Notes under the pieces: generated by a model
What the model was told of the DNA's origin: nothing
Seen by the model: only the letters and a program-made list of their open reading frames with translations
Database searches by the model: none
From: an uncultured Veillonellaceae bacterium
Lineage (GTDB): Bacteria; Bacillota; Negativicutes; Selenomonadales; Selenomonadaceae
DNA length: 64,000 nt
Direction of reading: 5' to 3'
Assembly: GCA_902801565.1 (NCBI GenBank)
Contig: CADCIX010000002.1
Location: 1 to 64,000, forward strand
In this document: positions 1 through 9,187 of the stretch, one piece after another
Layout of the letters: every line of letters begins with the position of its first letter
Numbering within the stretch: position 1 is the stretch's first letter
Made by a program: the position numbers and the translations under genes

Positions 1-1
1 C

Positions 2-1633
2 CAGAGGGAATATTACTTTGTTGACAAGACTCGGTTTATACGGGAATTATTGGATGCACAGGGAAAGATTACCCTGATTACTCGTCCCCGCCGCTTCGGC
101 AAGACACTGACGCTTTCCATGCTTCAATACTTTTTCACCTTGGAGAATGCCGAGGAAAACAGGAAACTTTTCCGCAGGTTGGACATCGAGGGAGCGGGGA
201 CCCAGTACATGCGGGAGCAGGGCACCCGGCCCGTGGTGTTCCTTACGCTGAAGGATATCCGAAGTGACTGCTGGGAAGGGGAACGGGAAAAATTCGCGTT
301 GCGTTTGTCACATTTGTATCGGAACTATTTGTTTTTATTGGAATCCCCTGCCTTGGCAGAAGTGGATCGAGAGGCCTTTCTTGCTATATGGAAGAAAACA
401 GCAAACACGTCGGAAATGGAAGATGCCATTACGAACCTGTGCTGTTTGCTGGAAAAGCATCACGGGAAAAAGCCCGTTCTCCTTCTGGACGAGTACGATG
501 CCCCCATCCTCTCTGCCTGGGAGAATGGCTATTACAAGGAAGGCATCGACTTCATGCGGGGCTTCCTTGGTTCTGCCCTCAAAACGAATCCATCCCTGGG
601 ATTTGCTGTTCTGACGGGGGTGACGAGAGTCTCCAAGGAGAGCATTTTTTCCGGTCTCAACAATCTGGATGTGTGCGGCGTCCTGTCCGACACCTATGCC
701 GATGCCTTTGGCTTCACACAAGAGGAAGCGGCAAGGCTTATGGAGGAGTGTGGTGTGGGGGACAAACTGCCGGAACTCAAGAAATGGTATGACGGCTATC
801 TGTTCGGGCAGGTGGAAATCTACAATCCCTGGTCGGTGATCAACTTTATCAAGAATGGCTGCAAATTCCAGCCCTACTGGCTCAATGTCTCGGGCAACAG
901 CATTCTCCATGTCCTGCTGGAACATGTGGACGAGGACCGCCGGAAGGAACTGGAGGGACTCATGAAGGACTCCCCTGTGGAAGCGGTCATTGACGAGGGG
1001 GTCATCTATCCGGACATCCACGAAAGCAGCAATGCCCTCTACATGATGATGCTGACCACGGGCTACCTGAAGGCCGTGGAAACCGATTGGGATCCCACGG
1101 GGGAAGAGCTTCCCAGTTGCAAGCTCCTGATTCCCAACAAGGAAATCCGCATGGTCTACCGGAAGGAAATCCTGGGCTGGATGGCAACAAAATCGGACAG
1201 CATCCAGCTCCGCCATATGCTCCGTGCCATGGTGTCGGGGGATGCGGCAACCTTCCAGAACCGTCTGCAGAAGATATTGACGGGCATTGTAAGCTATCAC
1301 GATGCCGCCAACAATCCGGAGAACTTTTACCACGGATTGATGCTTGGCTTTGCTGTCCTCATGAGCGGTTCCTATCGCGTGGAGTCCAACCGGGAGAGCG
1401 GCTACGGACGCTTCGACATCGCTTTCTTCCCCTTGAAGGATGGCACGCCGGGGGTAATCCTGGAACTCAAATCCGCCAAGTCCGAGGAGGCCATGGAGGG
1501 AGCGGCAAAAGAAGCCCTCCACCAGATTGAGGAGAAGGCCTATCTTGCGGAACTCGATCGTCAGGGAGTGAAGGAGGTCTGGAAGTACGGCATTGCCTTT
1601 TGCGGGAAGAAGGTATGGATGGAGCAGGGGTAG
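2..1633 (+). CDS. AAA-ATPase-like / PD-(D/E)XK nuclease-like protein, 5' end outside window
   Basis: The frame is open from base 2 and already reads YYFVDKTRFIRELLDAQGK, the usual N-terminal motif of this family, so the gene starts upstream of the window and the TTG at 50 is not its start. Next comes a Walker-A-like TRPRRFGKT and a Walker B VLLLDEYDAPI (nt about 479-511), as in the AAA-ATPase_like family (PF09820). Near the C-terminus RFDIAFFP followed by GVILELKSAKS fits the PD-(D/E)XK nuclease-like domain (PF08011) usually fused to it. The family is common and often multicopy in Clostridia, Negativicutes and Bacteroidetes. Its function is not established; defence or mobile-element roles are speculation. 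A hairpin terminator follows directly. Confidence 0.85.
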   Translation, partial: QREYYFVDKTRFIRELLDAQGKITLITRPRRFGKTLTLSMLQYFFTLENAEENRKLFRRLDIEGAGTQYMREQGTRPVVFLTLKDIRSDCWEGEREKFALRLSHLYRNYLFLLESPALAEVDREAFLAIWKKTANTSEMEDAITNLCCLLEKHHGKKPVLLLDEYDAPILSAWENGYYKEGIDFMRGFLGSALKTNPSLGFAVLTGVTRVSKESIFSGLNNLDVCGVLSDTYADAFGFTQEEAARLMEECGVGDKLPELKKWYDGYLFGQVEIYNPWSVINFIKNGCKFQPYWLNVSGNSILHVLLEHVDEDRRKELEGLMKDSPVEAVIDEGVIYPDIHESSNALYMMMLTTGYLKAVETDWDPTGEELPSCKLLIPNKEIRMVYRKEILGWMATKSDSIQLRHMLRAMVSGDAATFQNRLQKILTGIVSYHDAANNPENFYHGLMLGFAVLMSGSYRVESNRESGYGRFDIAFFPLKDGTPGVILELKSAKSEEAMEGAAKEALHQIEEKAYLAELDRQGVKEVWKYGIAFCGKKVWMEQG

Positions 1634-1640
1634 CCAGAGG

Positions 1641-1668
1641 GAGCAGCCGATGAATGGCTGCTCTTTTC
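1641..1668 (+). terminator. intrinsic terminator after the AAA-ATPase gene
   Basis: Perfect 8-bp stem GAGCAGCC/GGCTGCTC (1641-1648 and 1656-1663) with a 7-base loop, followed by a T-rich tract. Confidence 0.75.
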
Positions 1669-1737
1669 TTCTTTTTTGGCATGGGTATGTGGAAAAAACG
1701 ACCATTTTTTGGTAACCCATTTTATTTTTATGTTCGT

Positions 1738-1767
1738 TTGCAGGAGTCTGCAGGGGACGGGTAGAAT
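1738..1767 (+). promoter_or_regulatory. putative sigma-70 promoter for dxs
   Basis: TTGCAG (1738-1743) and TAGAAT (1762-1767) with an 18-base spacer, about 60 bases before the dxs start and after the upstream terminator. Assigned from sequence pattern only. Confidence 0.5.
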
Positions 1768-1827
1768 ACACATAACCAAGCCGGATAGCGTTATTATGGA
1801 GCAGAACGAGTGACAGGAGAATGATTC

Positions 1828-3717
1828 GTGAAGAAATTATTGGATACAATAGACTCCCCTCAGCAGCTGAAGCATATGAGCGCGGAAAAGCTGGGGCAGC
1901 TTGCGGGGGAGCTTCGGGATCTCATGATCCATACGGTGGCGTCGAATGGGGGGCATTTGGCACCCAGCCTTGGGGTGGTGGAGCTGACTCTTGCACTGCA
2001 TAGTGTGTTTGACTGCCCAAGAGACAAGATCGTTTGGGATGTGGGGCATCAGGCCTATGTGCACAAGATCCTGACGGGACGGCGGGAGAGGTTTTCCACC
2101 CTTCGGAAGATGGGGGGCATCACCGGTTTTCCCAAGCGGGCGGAGTCGGAATATGATGCCTTCGGGGTGGGGCATGCCAGCACTTCCGTTTCGGCGGCTC
2201 TCGGCATGGCTCTGGCCAGGGACCTGGATGGGGAAGAGTCCCATGTGGTGGCGGTCCTGGGAGACGGGGCCTTTACCGGCGGAGAGGTGTTCGAGGCGCT
2301 GAATCATGCCGGGGCATTGCAACGGAACCTCATCGTGGTGCTCAATGACAATGAGCGTTCCATTGACAAGAACGTGGGTGCGCTTGCGGACTACTTTTCC
2401 CGCATCCGGTTCGCGCCGGGCTACGCAAGGGCGAAGAAGGATGTGGAGAAGCTGCTGCACAGGATTCCCCACTTTGGCGGCCGGATGCTGAAGACGGCGA
2501 GTGAATGGAAGAACGGCGTGAAATCCGTCCTGACTCCGGGAGGGCTTTTTGAGGAGCTGGGTTTCCACTATGTGGGGCCGCTGGATGGGCATGATATTCC
2601 CGTGATGCAGTCGGCCTTCCTGCAGGCAAAGCGGATGGAAGGGCCGATCCTGATCCATGTCCGCACGAAAAAGGGGAAGGGCTATCCCCCGGCGGAGCAG
2701 GACCCCGGAAGGTTCCACGGCATCGGAAAGTTTGATGTGGCGACGGGGACGGGCATCAAGGCGCAGGGGACGCCGCCCACGTATACCTCGGTGTTCAGCA
2801 AGGCATTGATCGAAATGGCGGCAAAGGACGAGCGCATTGTGGCCATCACCGCTGCCATGCCCTCGGGGACCGGGCTCAAGGAATTCGGACGGCAGTTCCC
2901 GGATCGCTTCTTTGATGTGGGCATTGCCGAGGAGCATGCGGTGACCCTGGGGGCGGGGCTGGCTGCCGCCGGAAAGAAGCCTGTGGTGGCGCTTTATTCC
3001 ACCTTTGCCCAGAGGGGCTATGACCAGATGCTCCACGATGTCTGCCTGCAGGGCCTTCCTGTGACCCTTTGCCTTGACCGGGCGGGACTGGTGGGGGAGG
3101 ATGGCCCGACCCATCATGGCGTCTTTGACCTCTCTTATCTGCGGCAGATGCCGAACATGACGGTTCTCGCTCCGAAGGACGAGGCGGAACTCCGTCAGAT
3201 GCTCGCCTTTGCCATGGAAGAGGAAGGGCCGGTTGCCCTGCGGTATCCGAGGGGCGCAGGTCTTGGCGTGGACCTCGCTGGGGAAGTTGCGGCAATTCCC
3301 AAGGGGAAGGCGGAGATCCTTCGGGAGGAAGGAGAGATCGGCATGCTCGCTGTCGGCAGCATGGTGGATGCTGCTTCCAGGGCCGCGGACATCCTGGGGC
3401 AGGAAACGCCGTCTTTGAGGGCTGCCCTTGCCAATATGCGTTTCGTGAAGCCCCTGGATGAGGATTTGCTTTGCCGCTGGGCAGAGGAAAAGAAATTGCT
3501 GGTGACACTGGAGGAGAATGTCCTGGCCGGCGGTTTCGGTGCCGCTGTGCTGGAATTCCTGGCGGACAGGGGACTCTCCGTTCCGGTTCTGCGGATCGGC
3601 ATCGGGGATTGTTTTGTGGAACAGGGAACCAGGAAGGAACTCCTGGAGCTTTGTGGTATGACGCCGGAACGGATTGCCCGGAGGGTGAAGGAAAAGTATT
3701 CCTTGTGCACACGATAG
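1828..3717 (+). CDS. dxs: 1-deoxy-D-xylulose-5-phosphate synthase
   Basis: A 629-residue protein of the normal Dxs length. It condenses pyruvate and glyceraldehyde 3-phosphate into DXP, the first step of the MEP isoprenoid pathway, and DXP also feeds thiamine and pyridoxal synthesis. Visible motifs: VWDVGHQAYVHKILTGR near the N-terminus, the thiamine-diphosphate/Mg site GDGAFTGGEVFEALNHAG with the downstream NDNERSID, and the transketolase-type pyrimidine domain with GIAEEHAVT and DRAGLVGEDGPTHHG. The start is GTG at 1828 with AGGAG about 10 bases upstream. A small membrane-protein gene follows after 19 bases and is probably co-transcribed. No other MEP gene is adjacent. Confidence 0.97.
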   Translation: MKKLLDTIDSPQQLKHMSAEKLGQLAGELRDLMIHTVASNGGHLAPSLGVVELTLALHSVFDCPRDKIVWDVGHQAYVHKILTGRRERFSTLRKMGGITGFPKRAESEYDAFGVGHASTSVSAALGMALARDLDGEESHVVAVLGDGAFTGGEVFEALNHAGALQRNLIVVLNDNERSIDKNVGALADYFSRIRFAPGYARAKKDVEKLLHRIPHFGGRMLKTASEWKNGVKSVLTPGGLFEELGFHYVGPLDGHDIPVMQSAFLQAKRMEGPILIHVRTKKGKGYPPAEQDPGRFHGIGKFDVATGTGIKAQGTPPTYTSVFSKALIEMAAKDERIVAITAAMPSGTGLKEFGRQFPDRFFDVGIAEEHAVTLGAGLAAAGKKPVVALYSTFAQRGYDQMLHDVCLQGLPVTLCLDRAGLVGEDGPTHHGVFDLSYLRQMPNMTVLAPKDEAELRQMLAFAMEEEGPVALRYPRGAGLGVDLAGEVAAIPKGKAEILREEGEIGMLAVGSMVDAASRAADILGQETPSLRAALANMRFVKPLDEDLLCRWAEEKKLLVTLEENVLAGGFGAAVLEFLADRGLSVPVLRIGIGDCFVEQGTRKELLELCGMTPERIARRVKEKYSLCTR

Positions 3718-3736
3718 CGGATAGGAGCGGGAATAT

Positions 3737-4063
3737 ATGCGGTATCGGTGGTTTGATGAGGAGGAAAGGAAGAGGAAGGGGAAAGCCTTGCCGAAGGAGG
3801 ATCCGGGAAGCCCTGCGGCGTGGAAGAAACGGCGCCTTGCGAGGACGGAGCTTTTTGCCTCCGTCATTGCTGTCGGAGTCTTTCTCTATGGGCTGGCGAC
3901 GGAGGACATTCCCCTTCTCTACTTGTCGGCAGCATTTTTCCTGAACGCGATACGTCCCTTTGCATTGATGCTGGGGGAGCCTTTCGGGTCGTTCCTTGCC
4001 AATCTTCTCTGGGGGTTCAGCATCGCTTTGTTCCTGGGAGCGGTTTTTTTGGCTTTTTTTTAA
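3737..4063 (+). CDS. small hypothetical membrane protein
   Basis: A 108-residue protein that I do not recognise. The first ~35 residues are strongly charged (WFDEEERKRKGK), followed by two hydrophobic stretches around residues 38-72 and 80-108, so two or three membrane segments with a cytoplasmic basic N-terminus are likely. ATG start with GGAG 12 bases upstream. It lies 19 bases after dxs, with no terminator between, and is followed by an A/T-rich spacer before glgC. It is probably the last gene of a dxs transcript. No enzymatic motif is visible. Confidence 0.7.
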   Translation: MRYRWFDEEERKRKGKALPKEDPGSPAAWKKRRLARTELFASVIAVGVFLYGLATEDIPLLYLSAAFFLNAIRPFALMLGEPFGSFLANLLWGFSIALFLGAVFLAFF

Positions 4064-4197
4064 AAAAAACGGATTTGCTCAAAAAAAATGCAGGATTATT
4101 ATAAAATTTGTAGAATTAACTGAATAAGGGTTTTTAGAGGTAATGTTCATGTACGGGATGCGTTGCTTTACAGCAAAATATCCAGGGGGGATTTTGT

Positions 4198-5352
4198 ATG
4201 AGAAAGACAGAGTGCTTAGCAATGATTTTGGCAGGCGGGCAGGGAAGCCGTCTGGGGGCATTGACGAAGAAGATCGCCAAGCCGGCGGTTCCCTTTGGCG
4301 GGAAGTATCGCATCATCGACTTCCCTCTCAGTAATTGCGCGAACTCGGGAATCGGCAAGGTGGGTGTCCTCACCCAGTACAAGCCGCTTGAGCTCCACAA
4401 CTATCTGGGAACCGGCAGTGCGTGGGATCTGGACCGGAAAGGCGGCGGCGTCTTCATTCTCCCGCCCTATGCACGGGAGAAGGGCGCGGACTGGTACCGC
4501 GGCACGGCGGATGCCATATACCAGAACCTGAATTTCATCGACCTGACGGATCCGGAATACGTCCTGATACTCTCCGGCGACCACATCTACACGATGGACT
4601 ACTCCTGGATGCTGGAGTCCCACAAGATGAACAAGGCCGATGCAACCATTGGTGTCTTTGAGGTTCCTTGGGACGAGGCTCCCCGTTTCGGCATCATGAA
4701 CACGGACAAGACGGGCCGCATCGAGGAATTTGAGGAGAAACCCCCGAAACCGAAAAGCAACCTTGCCTCCATGGGCATCTACATCTTCACGAAGAGCGTC
4801 CTCAAGAAATATCTGGAGGATGATGCGAAGAACGAGACTTCCAGCCATGACTTCGGCAAGGACATCATCCCGAAGATGCTGGCGGACGGCCTGCATCTGC
4901 ATTCCTATGCCTTTGACGGCTATTGGAAGGATGTGGGGACGATTGAGAGCCTCTGGCAGGCGAACATGGATCTCATTCAGGAGGAGCCGCCCTTCGAGCT
5001 CCACGGCGAGTGGAGGATCTATTCCTCGAACCCGTCCATGCCACCCCAGTATGTGGGTCCTGAGGCTAAGGTCTGCAAGTCGATGATTACCGAGGGCTCC
5101 ATGATCCTCGGCGAGGTGACGAACTCCGTTATCTTCTCCGGCGTGCGTGTCGGCAAGGGAGCGAAGGTGACGAACTCGGTGATTCTGCCGGATACGGTGA
5201 TTGGCGAGAATGCCGTGGTGGACTATGCCATCATCGCGCAGAACTGTGAGGTTGCGGCAGGCGCTTCCGTGACAGGGGAGCTGGGCGCCATCAAGGTCAT
5301 TGCGGAAGGCGAGACGGTAAAGGCGGATGCAGAGGGAAAACAGGTCGGCTGA
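4198..5352 (+). CDS. glgC: glucose-1-phosphate adenylyltransferase, catalytic subunit
   Basis: A 384-residue enzyme that makes ADP-glucose from glucose 1-phosphate and ATP, the committed step of bacterial glycogen synthesis. The N-terminal nucleotidyltransferase signature [17 protein letters not shown] and the activator/substrate-binding segment [19 protein letters not shown] are intact. [11 protein letters not shown] (metal/nucleotide site) and [10 protein letters not shown] follow, and a left-handed beta-helix fills the C-terminal third. ATG start preceded by an AGGGGGG ribosome site. It heads the operon glgC-glgD-glgP-glgB-glgA. As in Bacillus and Geobacillus it is paired with a GlgD paralogue, so the active enzyme is probably a GlgC/GlgD heterotetramer. 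Confidence 0.97.
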   Translation: MRKTECLAMILAGGQGSRLGALTKKIAKPAVPFGGKYRIIDFPLSNCANSGIGKVGVLTQYKPLELHNYLGTGSAWDLDRKGGGVFILPPYAREKGADWYRGTADAIYQNLNFIDLTDPEYVLILSGDHIYTMDYSWMLESHKMNKADATIGVFEVPWDEAPRFGIMNTDKTGRIEEFEEKPPKPKSNLASMGIYIFTKSVLKKYLEDDAKNETSSHDFGKDIIPKMLADGLHLHSYAFDGYWKDVGTIESLWQANMDLIQEEPPFELHGEWRIYSSNPSMPPQYVGPEAKVCKSMITEGSMILGEVTNSVIFSGVRVGKGAKVTNSVILPDTVIGENAVVDYAIIAQNCEVAAGASVTGELGAIKVIAEGETVKADAEGKQVG

Positions 5353-5386
5353 TCTGATTGCGAATATATGAACGGAGTGGTGAAAA

Positions 5387-6493
5387 GTGAAAACAGTAAT
5401 GGGGCTTATCAACCTGAATGAGGATAGCAGCCTGATTCGCAATCTGGCGGACCGCAGGGCTGTCGAATCAATCCCGTTTGCCGGTCGTTATCGCATGATT
5501 GACTTTGCCCTTTCCAGCATGGTGAATTCCGGAATCCTGAATGTGGGCATCATGCTGCCGGACGAGGAGCGTTCCGTGTTGGATCACCTTCGTTCCGGCA
5601 AGGACTGGGATCTTGCCCGCCGGCATGACGGCCTTTACTATCTGCCGTCGGCCAGGGTGGAGAAGGAGGCGCGTCAGGGCGATCTCAAGAACTTCTACTT
5701 CAATCTCGATTTCATCGAGCACAGTTCCCAGAAGTACGTGCTGCTGACCAGCGGAAGCTTCATCTACAACATGGATTTCAACAAGATTCTCATGTTCCAC
5801 CAGAATACCGGCGCCGATATCACCATGGTGTATTATACGGCCCAGGGCGAGGGAACGGGAAAGAATGTCGTCCTGGAGACTGCGGAGAACGGATTGGTAT
5901 CCGATATTTCGGAGAAGCCCGCTATCTATGATGGTTCCAAGATCTGCATGGCAATCTATCTGATGGAGAAGACCGTCTTTGTGGATCTCGTGCGCTCCGC
6001 CTATGAGCACGGCGGGCAGGACTTCCTGCTGGACGGTATCATCCGCAAGGCAGAGGAATACACCATGTACGCCTGCGAGCATAATGGCTATGTGGCCCAT
6101 GTGGATTCCGAGCAGGCCTATTACAAGGCGAACATGGACATCCTGCGTCCGGAGATCTGGGAAGAGCTCTTCATGGGACAGAATTCTGTCTATACGAAGG
6201 TGCTGGATGGTGTTCCCGTCCAGTACAAGGAAAATGCGGATGTGAAGAATTCCCTGATCGCCAATGGATGCATCATCCAGGGCGAGGTGGAGAACAGCAT
6301 CCTCTTCCGTGGGGTCAAGATCGGCAAGGGCGTGAAGATCCGGAACAGCATCATCATGCAGAAATGCGATGTTCAGGATGGGGCGCTCATCGAGAATGTC
6401 ATCTGTGACAAGAATGTGCTCATCACCAAGGACAAGTGGCTGAAGGGCGCACCGAATTATCCGTTGATTGTTGCCAAGAATATGGTGATTTAA
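5387..6493 (+). CDS. glgD: glucose-1-phosphate adenylyltransferase, GlgD (regulatory-type) subunit
   Basis: A 368-residue paralogue of GlgC, lying 34 bases behind it with a GTG start. Where GlgC has AGGQGSRL this protein has INLNEDSSLIRNLADRR, so the nucleotide-binding loop is missing. That is the hallmark of the GlgD subunits of Firmicutes, which alone have little or no activity and modulate GlgC. Substrate-side features persist (SIPFAGRYRMIDFALSSMVNSG), and a C-terminal hexapeptide beta-helix is present (NSILFRGVKIGKGVKIRNS). A 13-bp hairpin overlaps its stop codon, possibly trimming or protecting the mRNA between the ADP-glucose genes and glgP. Confidence 0.94.
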   Translation: MKTVMGLINLNEDSSLIRNLADRRAVESIPFAGRYRMIDFALSSMVNSGILNVGIMLPDEERSVLDHLRSGKDWDLARRHDGLYYLPSARVEKEARQGDLKNFYFNLDFIEHSSQKYVLLTSGSFIYNMDFNKILMFHQNTGADITMVYYTAQGEGTGKNVVLETAENGLVSDISEKPAIYDGSKICMAIYLMEKTVFVDLVRSAYEHGGQDFLLDGIIRKAEEYTMYACEHNGYVAHVDSEQAYYKANMDILRPEIWEELFMGQNSVYTKVLDGVPVQYKENADVKNSLIANGCIIQGEVENSILFRGVKIGKGVKIRNSIIMQKCDVQDGALIENVICDKNVLITKDKWLKGAPNYPLIVAKNMVI

Positions 6494-6522
6494 GGAAACG
6501 CTGAATTAATCAGTGTTTCCTT
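6492..6522 (+). repeat. 13-bp inverted repeat at the glgD stop codon
   Basis: AAGGAAACGCTGA (6492-6504) pairs with TCAGTGTTTCCTT (6510-6522) with one G-U pair and a 5-base loop. There is no T-run, so it is more likely an mRNA-stabilising or factor-assisted hairpin, or a short intergenic palindromic repeat, than a classical terminator. Confidence 0.6.
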
Positions 6523-6549
6523 GAGGGACGGAGTTCCCATATCAACAGG

Positions 6550-6600
6550 AAGCCGTTGTAAAGTGGCCGGGTGTGTCGTATTTGCAACGGCTTTTCTTTT
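6550..6600 (+). terminator. possible attenuating terminator between glgD and glgP
   Basis: AAGCCGTTG (6550-6558) pairs perfectly with CAACGGCTT (6585-6593), followed by a tract of T with one C. The loop is 26 bases, longer than typical, so it may be a partial terminator that lowers glgP-glgB expression relative to glgC-glgD. Confidence 0.45.
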
Positions 6601-6682
6601 GAATCCCAGGAAGCCAGGCGGATTCCCGTCCTGGCTCCTGGAGAAAATGAACAGCCTGCCAGGCAAGTAAGGGGTGTTTTTG

Positions 6683-9142
6683 TTGGCAAAGGAAAAAAAG
6701 GTAAAAAAGGACAAAGAGTATGATAAGCTGAAGGAGACATTGAAGAACCGCTTTGTCATGACGGCGCATGTCATGTGGGGCCGGGATCTCAATGAGCTCA
6801 CGCCGAACGAGATCTACCAGACGGTGGCGGCGACAGCGAAGCAGTATATCTCGTCGAAGTGGATCAAGACAAACAAGGCATATATGGAGCGTCAGGAGAA
6901 GCAGATTTATTATTTCTCCATCGAGTTCCTCATGGGCCGTCTCCTGAAGACGAACCTCATCAATCTTGGATTGAAGGATGCCGTGGAGGAAGTTCTCGCC
7001 GACCTCAAGATTGATCTCTCCAAAACCTTTGAGGAGGAGCCGGATGCAGGTCTTGGAAATGGCGGCCTGGGGCGTCTTGCCGCCTGCTTCATCGATTCCA
7101 TGGCAGCACACCGCCTGCCGGGACATGGCAACAGCATCCGCTATCAGTACGGCCTCTTCGAGCAGAAGATCATCCAGGGCAACCAGGTAGAGATTCCCGA
7201 CAACTGGCTCAAGAACGGCTTTGCCTGGGAATACCGCAAGCCGGATAAGGCCATCGAGGTCAAGTTCTATGGCAACGCTTACATGAAAGACCTTGGGAAT
7301 GGCGAGCTGGAACTGGTTCATGAGCATCCCATGATTGTCATGGCGGTGCCCTATGATGTGCCGATTGTGGGCTACCACAACAATACCGTCAATAATCTGC
7401 GCCTCTGGAACGCAGAGGTGAACCGCGATTTCTCCGATTACGGGACGCTCACGCAGGAGCAGCGCCGCGCAAAGAAGGAATACAGGGAATTCGTGGAAAG
7501 CATCACGGAGTATCTCTATCCCGATGACAGTTCCTATGAGGGCAAGCGCATGCGTCTCATCCAGGAGTACTTCATGACCTCGGCCGGCGTGCAGAGCATC
7601 GTGCGCCATTATCGCAAGGCAGGCATGGGCATCAGCAACTTCGCCAAGAAGATTGCGATCCATATCAACGATACCCATCCGGCAGTGGCCGTGGCAGAGC
7701 TCATGCGCATCTTCGTGGACGAGCAGGGGCTGGAATGGTCCGAGGCATGGGCACTCACCAAGGGAACCATTGCTTACACGAACCATACCATCATGCCGGA
7801 GGCCCTGGAGACCTGGCCGGTGGATATGTTCCGCGAGCTGCTGCCGCGCGTCTATATGATCATCGAGGAGATCAACCATCGCCATCTGGAGGATGTGCGG
7901 GAGCGTTTCCCCGACGACGATGCCAAGGTGCGTGCCCTGTCCATCATTCAGGACGGTGTGGTCCATATGGCGCGTCTTGCCATCGTGGGCTCCCACAGCG
8001 TCAATGGCGTGGCGCAGATCCATTCCGATATCCTGAAGCATTCCACGTTGCATGATTTCTATGATTACAGCCCCCGCATGTTCAACAACAAGACCAACGG
8101 CATCACCCATCGCCGCTGGCTCATGGGGGCAAATCCAGAGCTTGAGGACCTCATCGACACTACCATCGGTAGCCGTCGCTGGCACCGTTATCCCGAGCAG
8201 CTGGACCTCCTGAATGACTTCGTGGAGGACAAGCCCTTCCTGACGGAGCTTGGAAAGATCAAGCTCCTCCGCAAGCAGTGTCTGGCGAATTACATCAAGG
8301 AGCATAATGGTACGGTTGTGGATCCCAATACCATCTTTGATATCCAGGTCAAGCGCATCCATTCCTACAAGCGCCAGCTCATGAATATCCTGCATATCAT
8401 GTACCAGTACCATCGCCTCAAGGCGGATCCCGACTTCGAGATCCTGCCGACGACCTACTTCTTTGGCGGCAAGGCGGCTCCCGGATATTACATCGCGAAG
8501 GAGACCATACGCCTCATCAACAGCGTGGCGGAAAAGATCAACAACGATCCTGCGGTGCGTGACCAGCTCAAGGTCATCTTCATCGAGAACTTCGGCGTTT
8601 CCATCGGTGAGATCGTCTATCCGGCGGCGGATGTCAGTGAGCAGATTTCCACGGCATCCAAGGAAGCATCGGGAACGGGCAACATGAAGTTCATGATGAA
8701 TGGTGCGATTACACTGGGAACTATGGACGGCGCCAATGTGGAGATCTCCGAGGCGGTAGGGGATGACAACATCGTCATCTTCGGCCTGCGTTCCGAGGAG
8801 GTTCTGGCCTATTATGCCAACGGCAGCTATTCCGCCTGGGATGAGTACAATATGAACCCCAATGTCCGCCTGGTGATGAACCAGCTGGTGGACAACACTT
8901 ACGGGGATTTCCATTCCCTTTACGATTACCTCATTCACGGAAACGATGAGTTCTTCATCCTGAAGGATTTCGATTCCTATGCATGGGGGCATGAGGAGAT
9001 CATGCGCCGCTACAAGAAGAAGTTTGAATGGCTGCGTGCCTCGGCGATGAACATTGCCAATTCCGGCTGGTTCTCCTCGGATCGTACGATTGACGAGTAT
9101 GCGAATGAGATCTGGCAGGTCAAGCCTGTTATGATTACCTGA
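6683..9142 (+). CDS. glgP: glycogen/starch phosphorylase
   Basis: A GT35 phosphorylase of about 819 residues. It releases glucose 1-phosphate from the non-reducing ends of glycogen using pyridoxal phosphate. The PLP-lysine segment EASGTGNMKFMMNGAITLG is present near the C-terminus, as are LGNGGLGRLAACFIDSMA and the substrate region KTNGITHRRW. Two starts are possible. GTG at 6674 sits on top of the ribosome site. TTG at 6683 lies 7 bases after TAAGGGGTG and is chosen here, giving MAKEKKVKKDKEYDKL. It lies inside the biosynthetic operon, so synthesis and breakdown enzymes are co-expressed and must be balanced post-transcriptionally. Confidence 0.96.
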   Translation: MAKEKKVKKDKEYDKLKETLKNRFVMTAHVMWGRDLNELTPNEIYQTVAATAKQYISSKWIKTNKAYMERQEKQIYYFSIEFLMGRLLKTNLINLGLKDAVEEVLADLKIDLSKTFEEEPDAGLGNGGLGRLAACFIDSMAAHRLPGHGNSIRYQYGLFEQKIIQGNQVEIPDNWLKNGFAWEYRKPDKAIEVKFYGNAYMKDLGNGELELVHEHPMIVMAVPYDVPIVGYHNNTVNNLRLWNAEVNRDFSDYGTLTQEQRRAKKEYREFVESITEYLYPDDSSYEGKRMRLIQEYFMTSAGVQSIVRHYRKAGMGISNFAKKIAIHINDTHPAVAVAELMRIFVDEQGLEWSEAWALTKGTIAYTNHTIMPEALETWPVDMFRELLPRVYMIIEEINHRHLEDVRERFPDDDAKVRALSIIQDGVVHMARLAIVGSHSVNGVAQIHSDILKHSTLHDFYDYSPRMFNNKTNGITHRRWLMGANPELEDLIDTTIGSRRWHRYPEQLDLLNDFVEDKPFLTELGKIKLLRKQCLANYIKEHNGTVVDPNTIFDIQVKRIHSYKRQLMNILHIMYQYHRLKADPDFEILPTTYFFGGKAAPGYYIAKETIRLINSVAEKINNDPAVRDQLKVIFIENFGVSIGEIVYPAADVSEQISTASKEASGTGNMKFMMNGAITLGTMDGANVEISEAVGDDNIVIFGLRSEEVLAYYANGSYSAWDEYNMNPNVRLVMNQLVDNTYGDFHSLYDYLIHGNDEFFILKDFDSYAWGHEEIMRRYKKKFEWLRASAMNIANSGWFSSDRTIDEYANEIWQVKPVMIT

Positions 9143-9187
9143 TGCACAGGGACAGCACAGTCTGCAATCCAGAAGGAGGCTGCATTT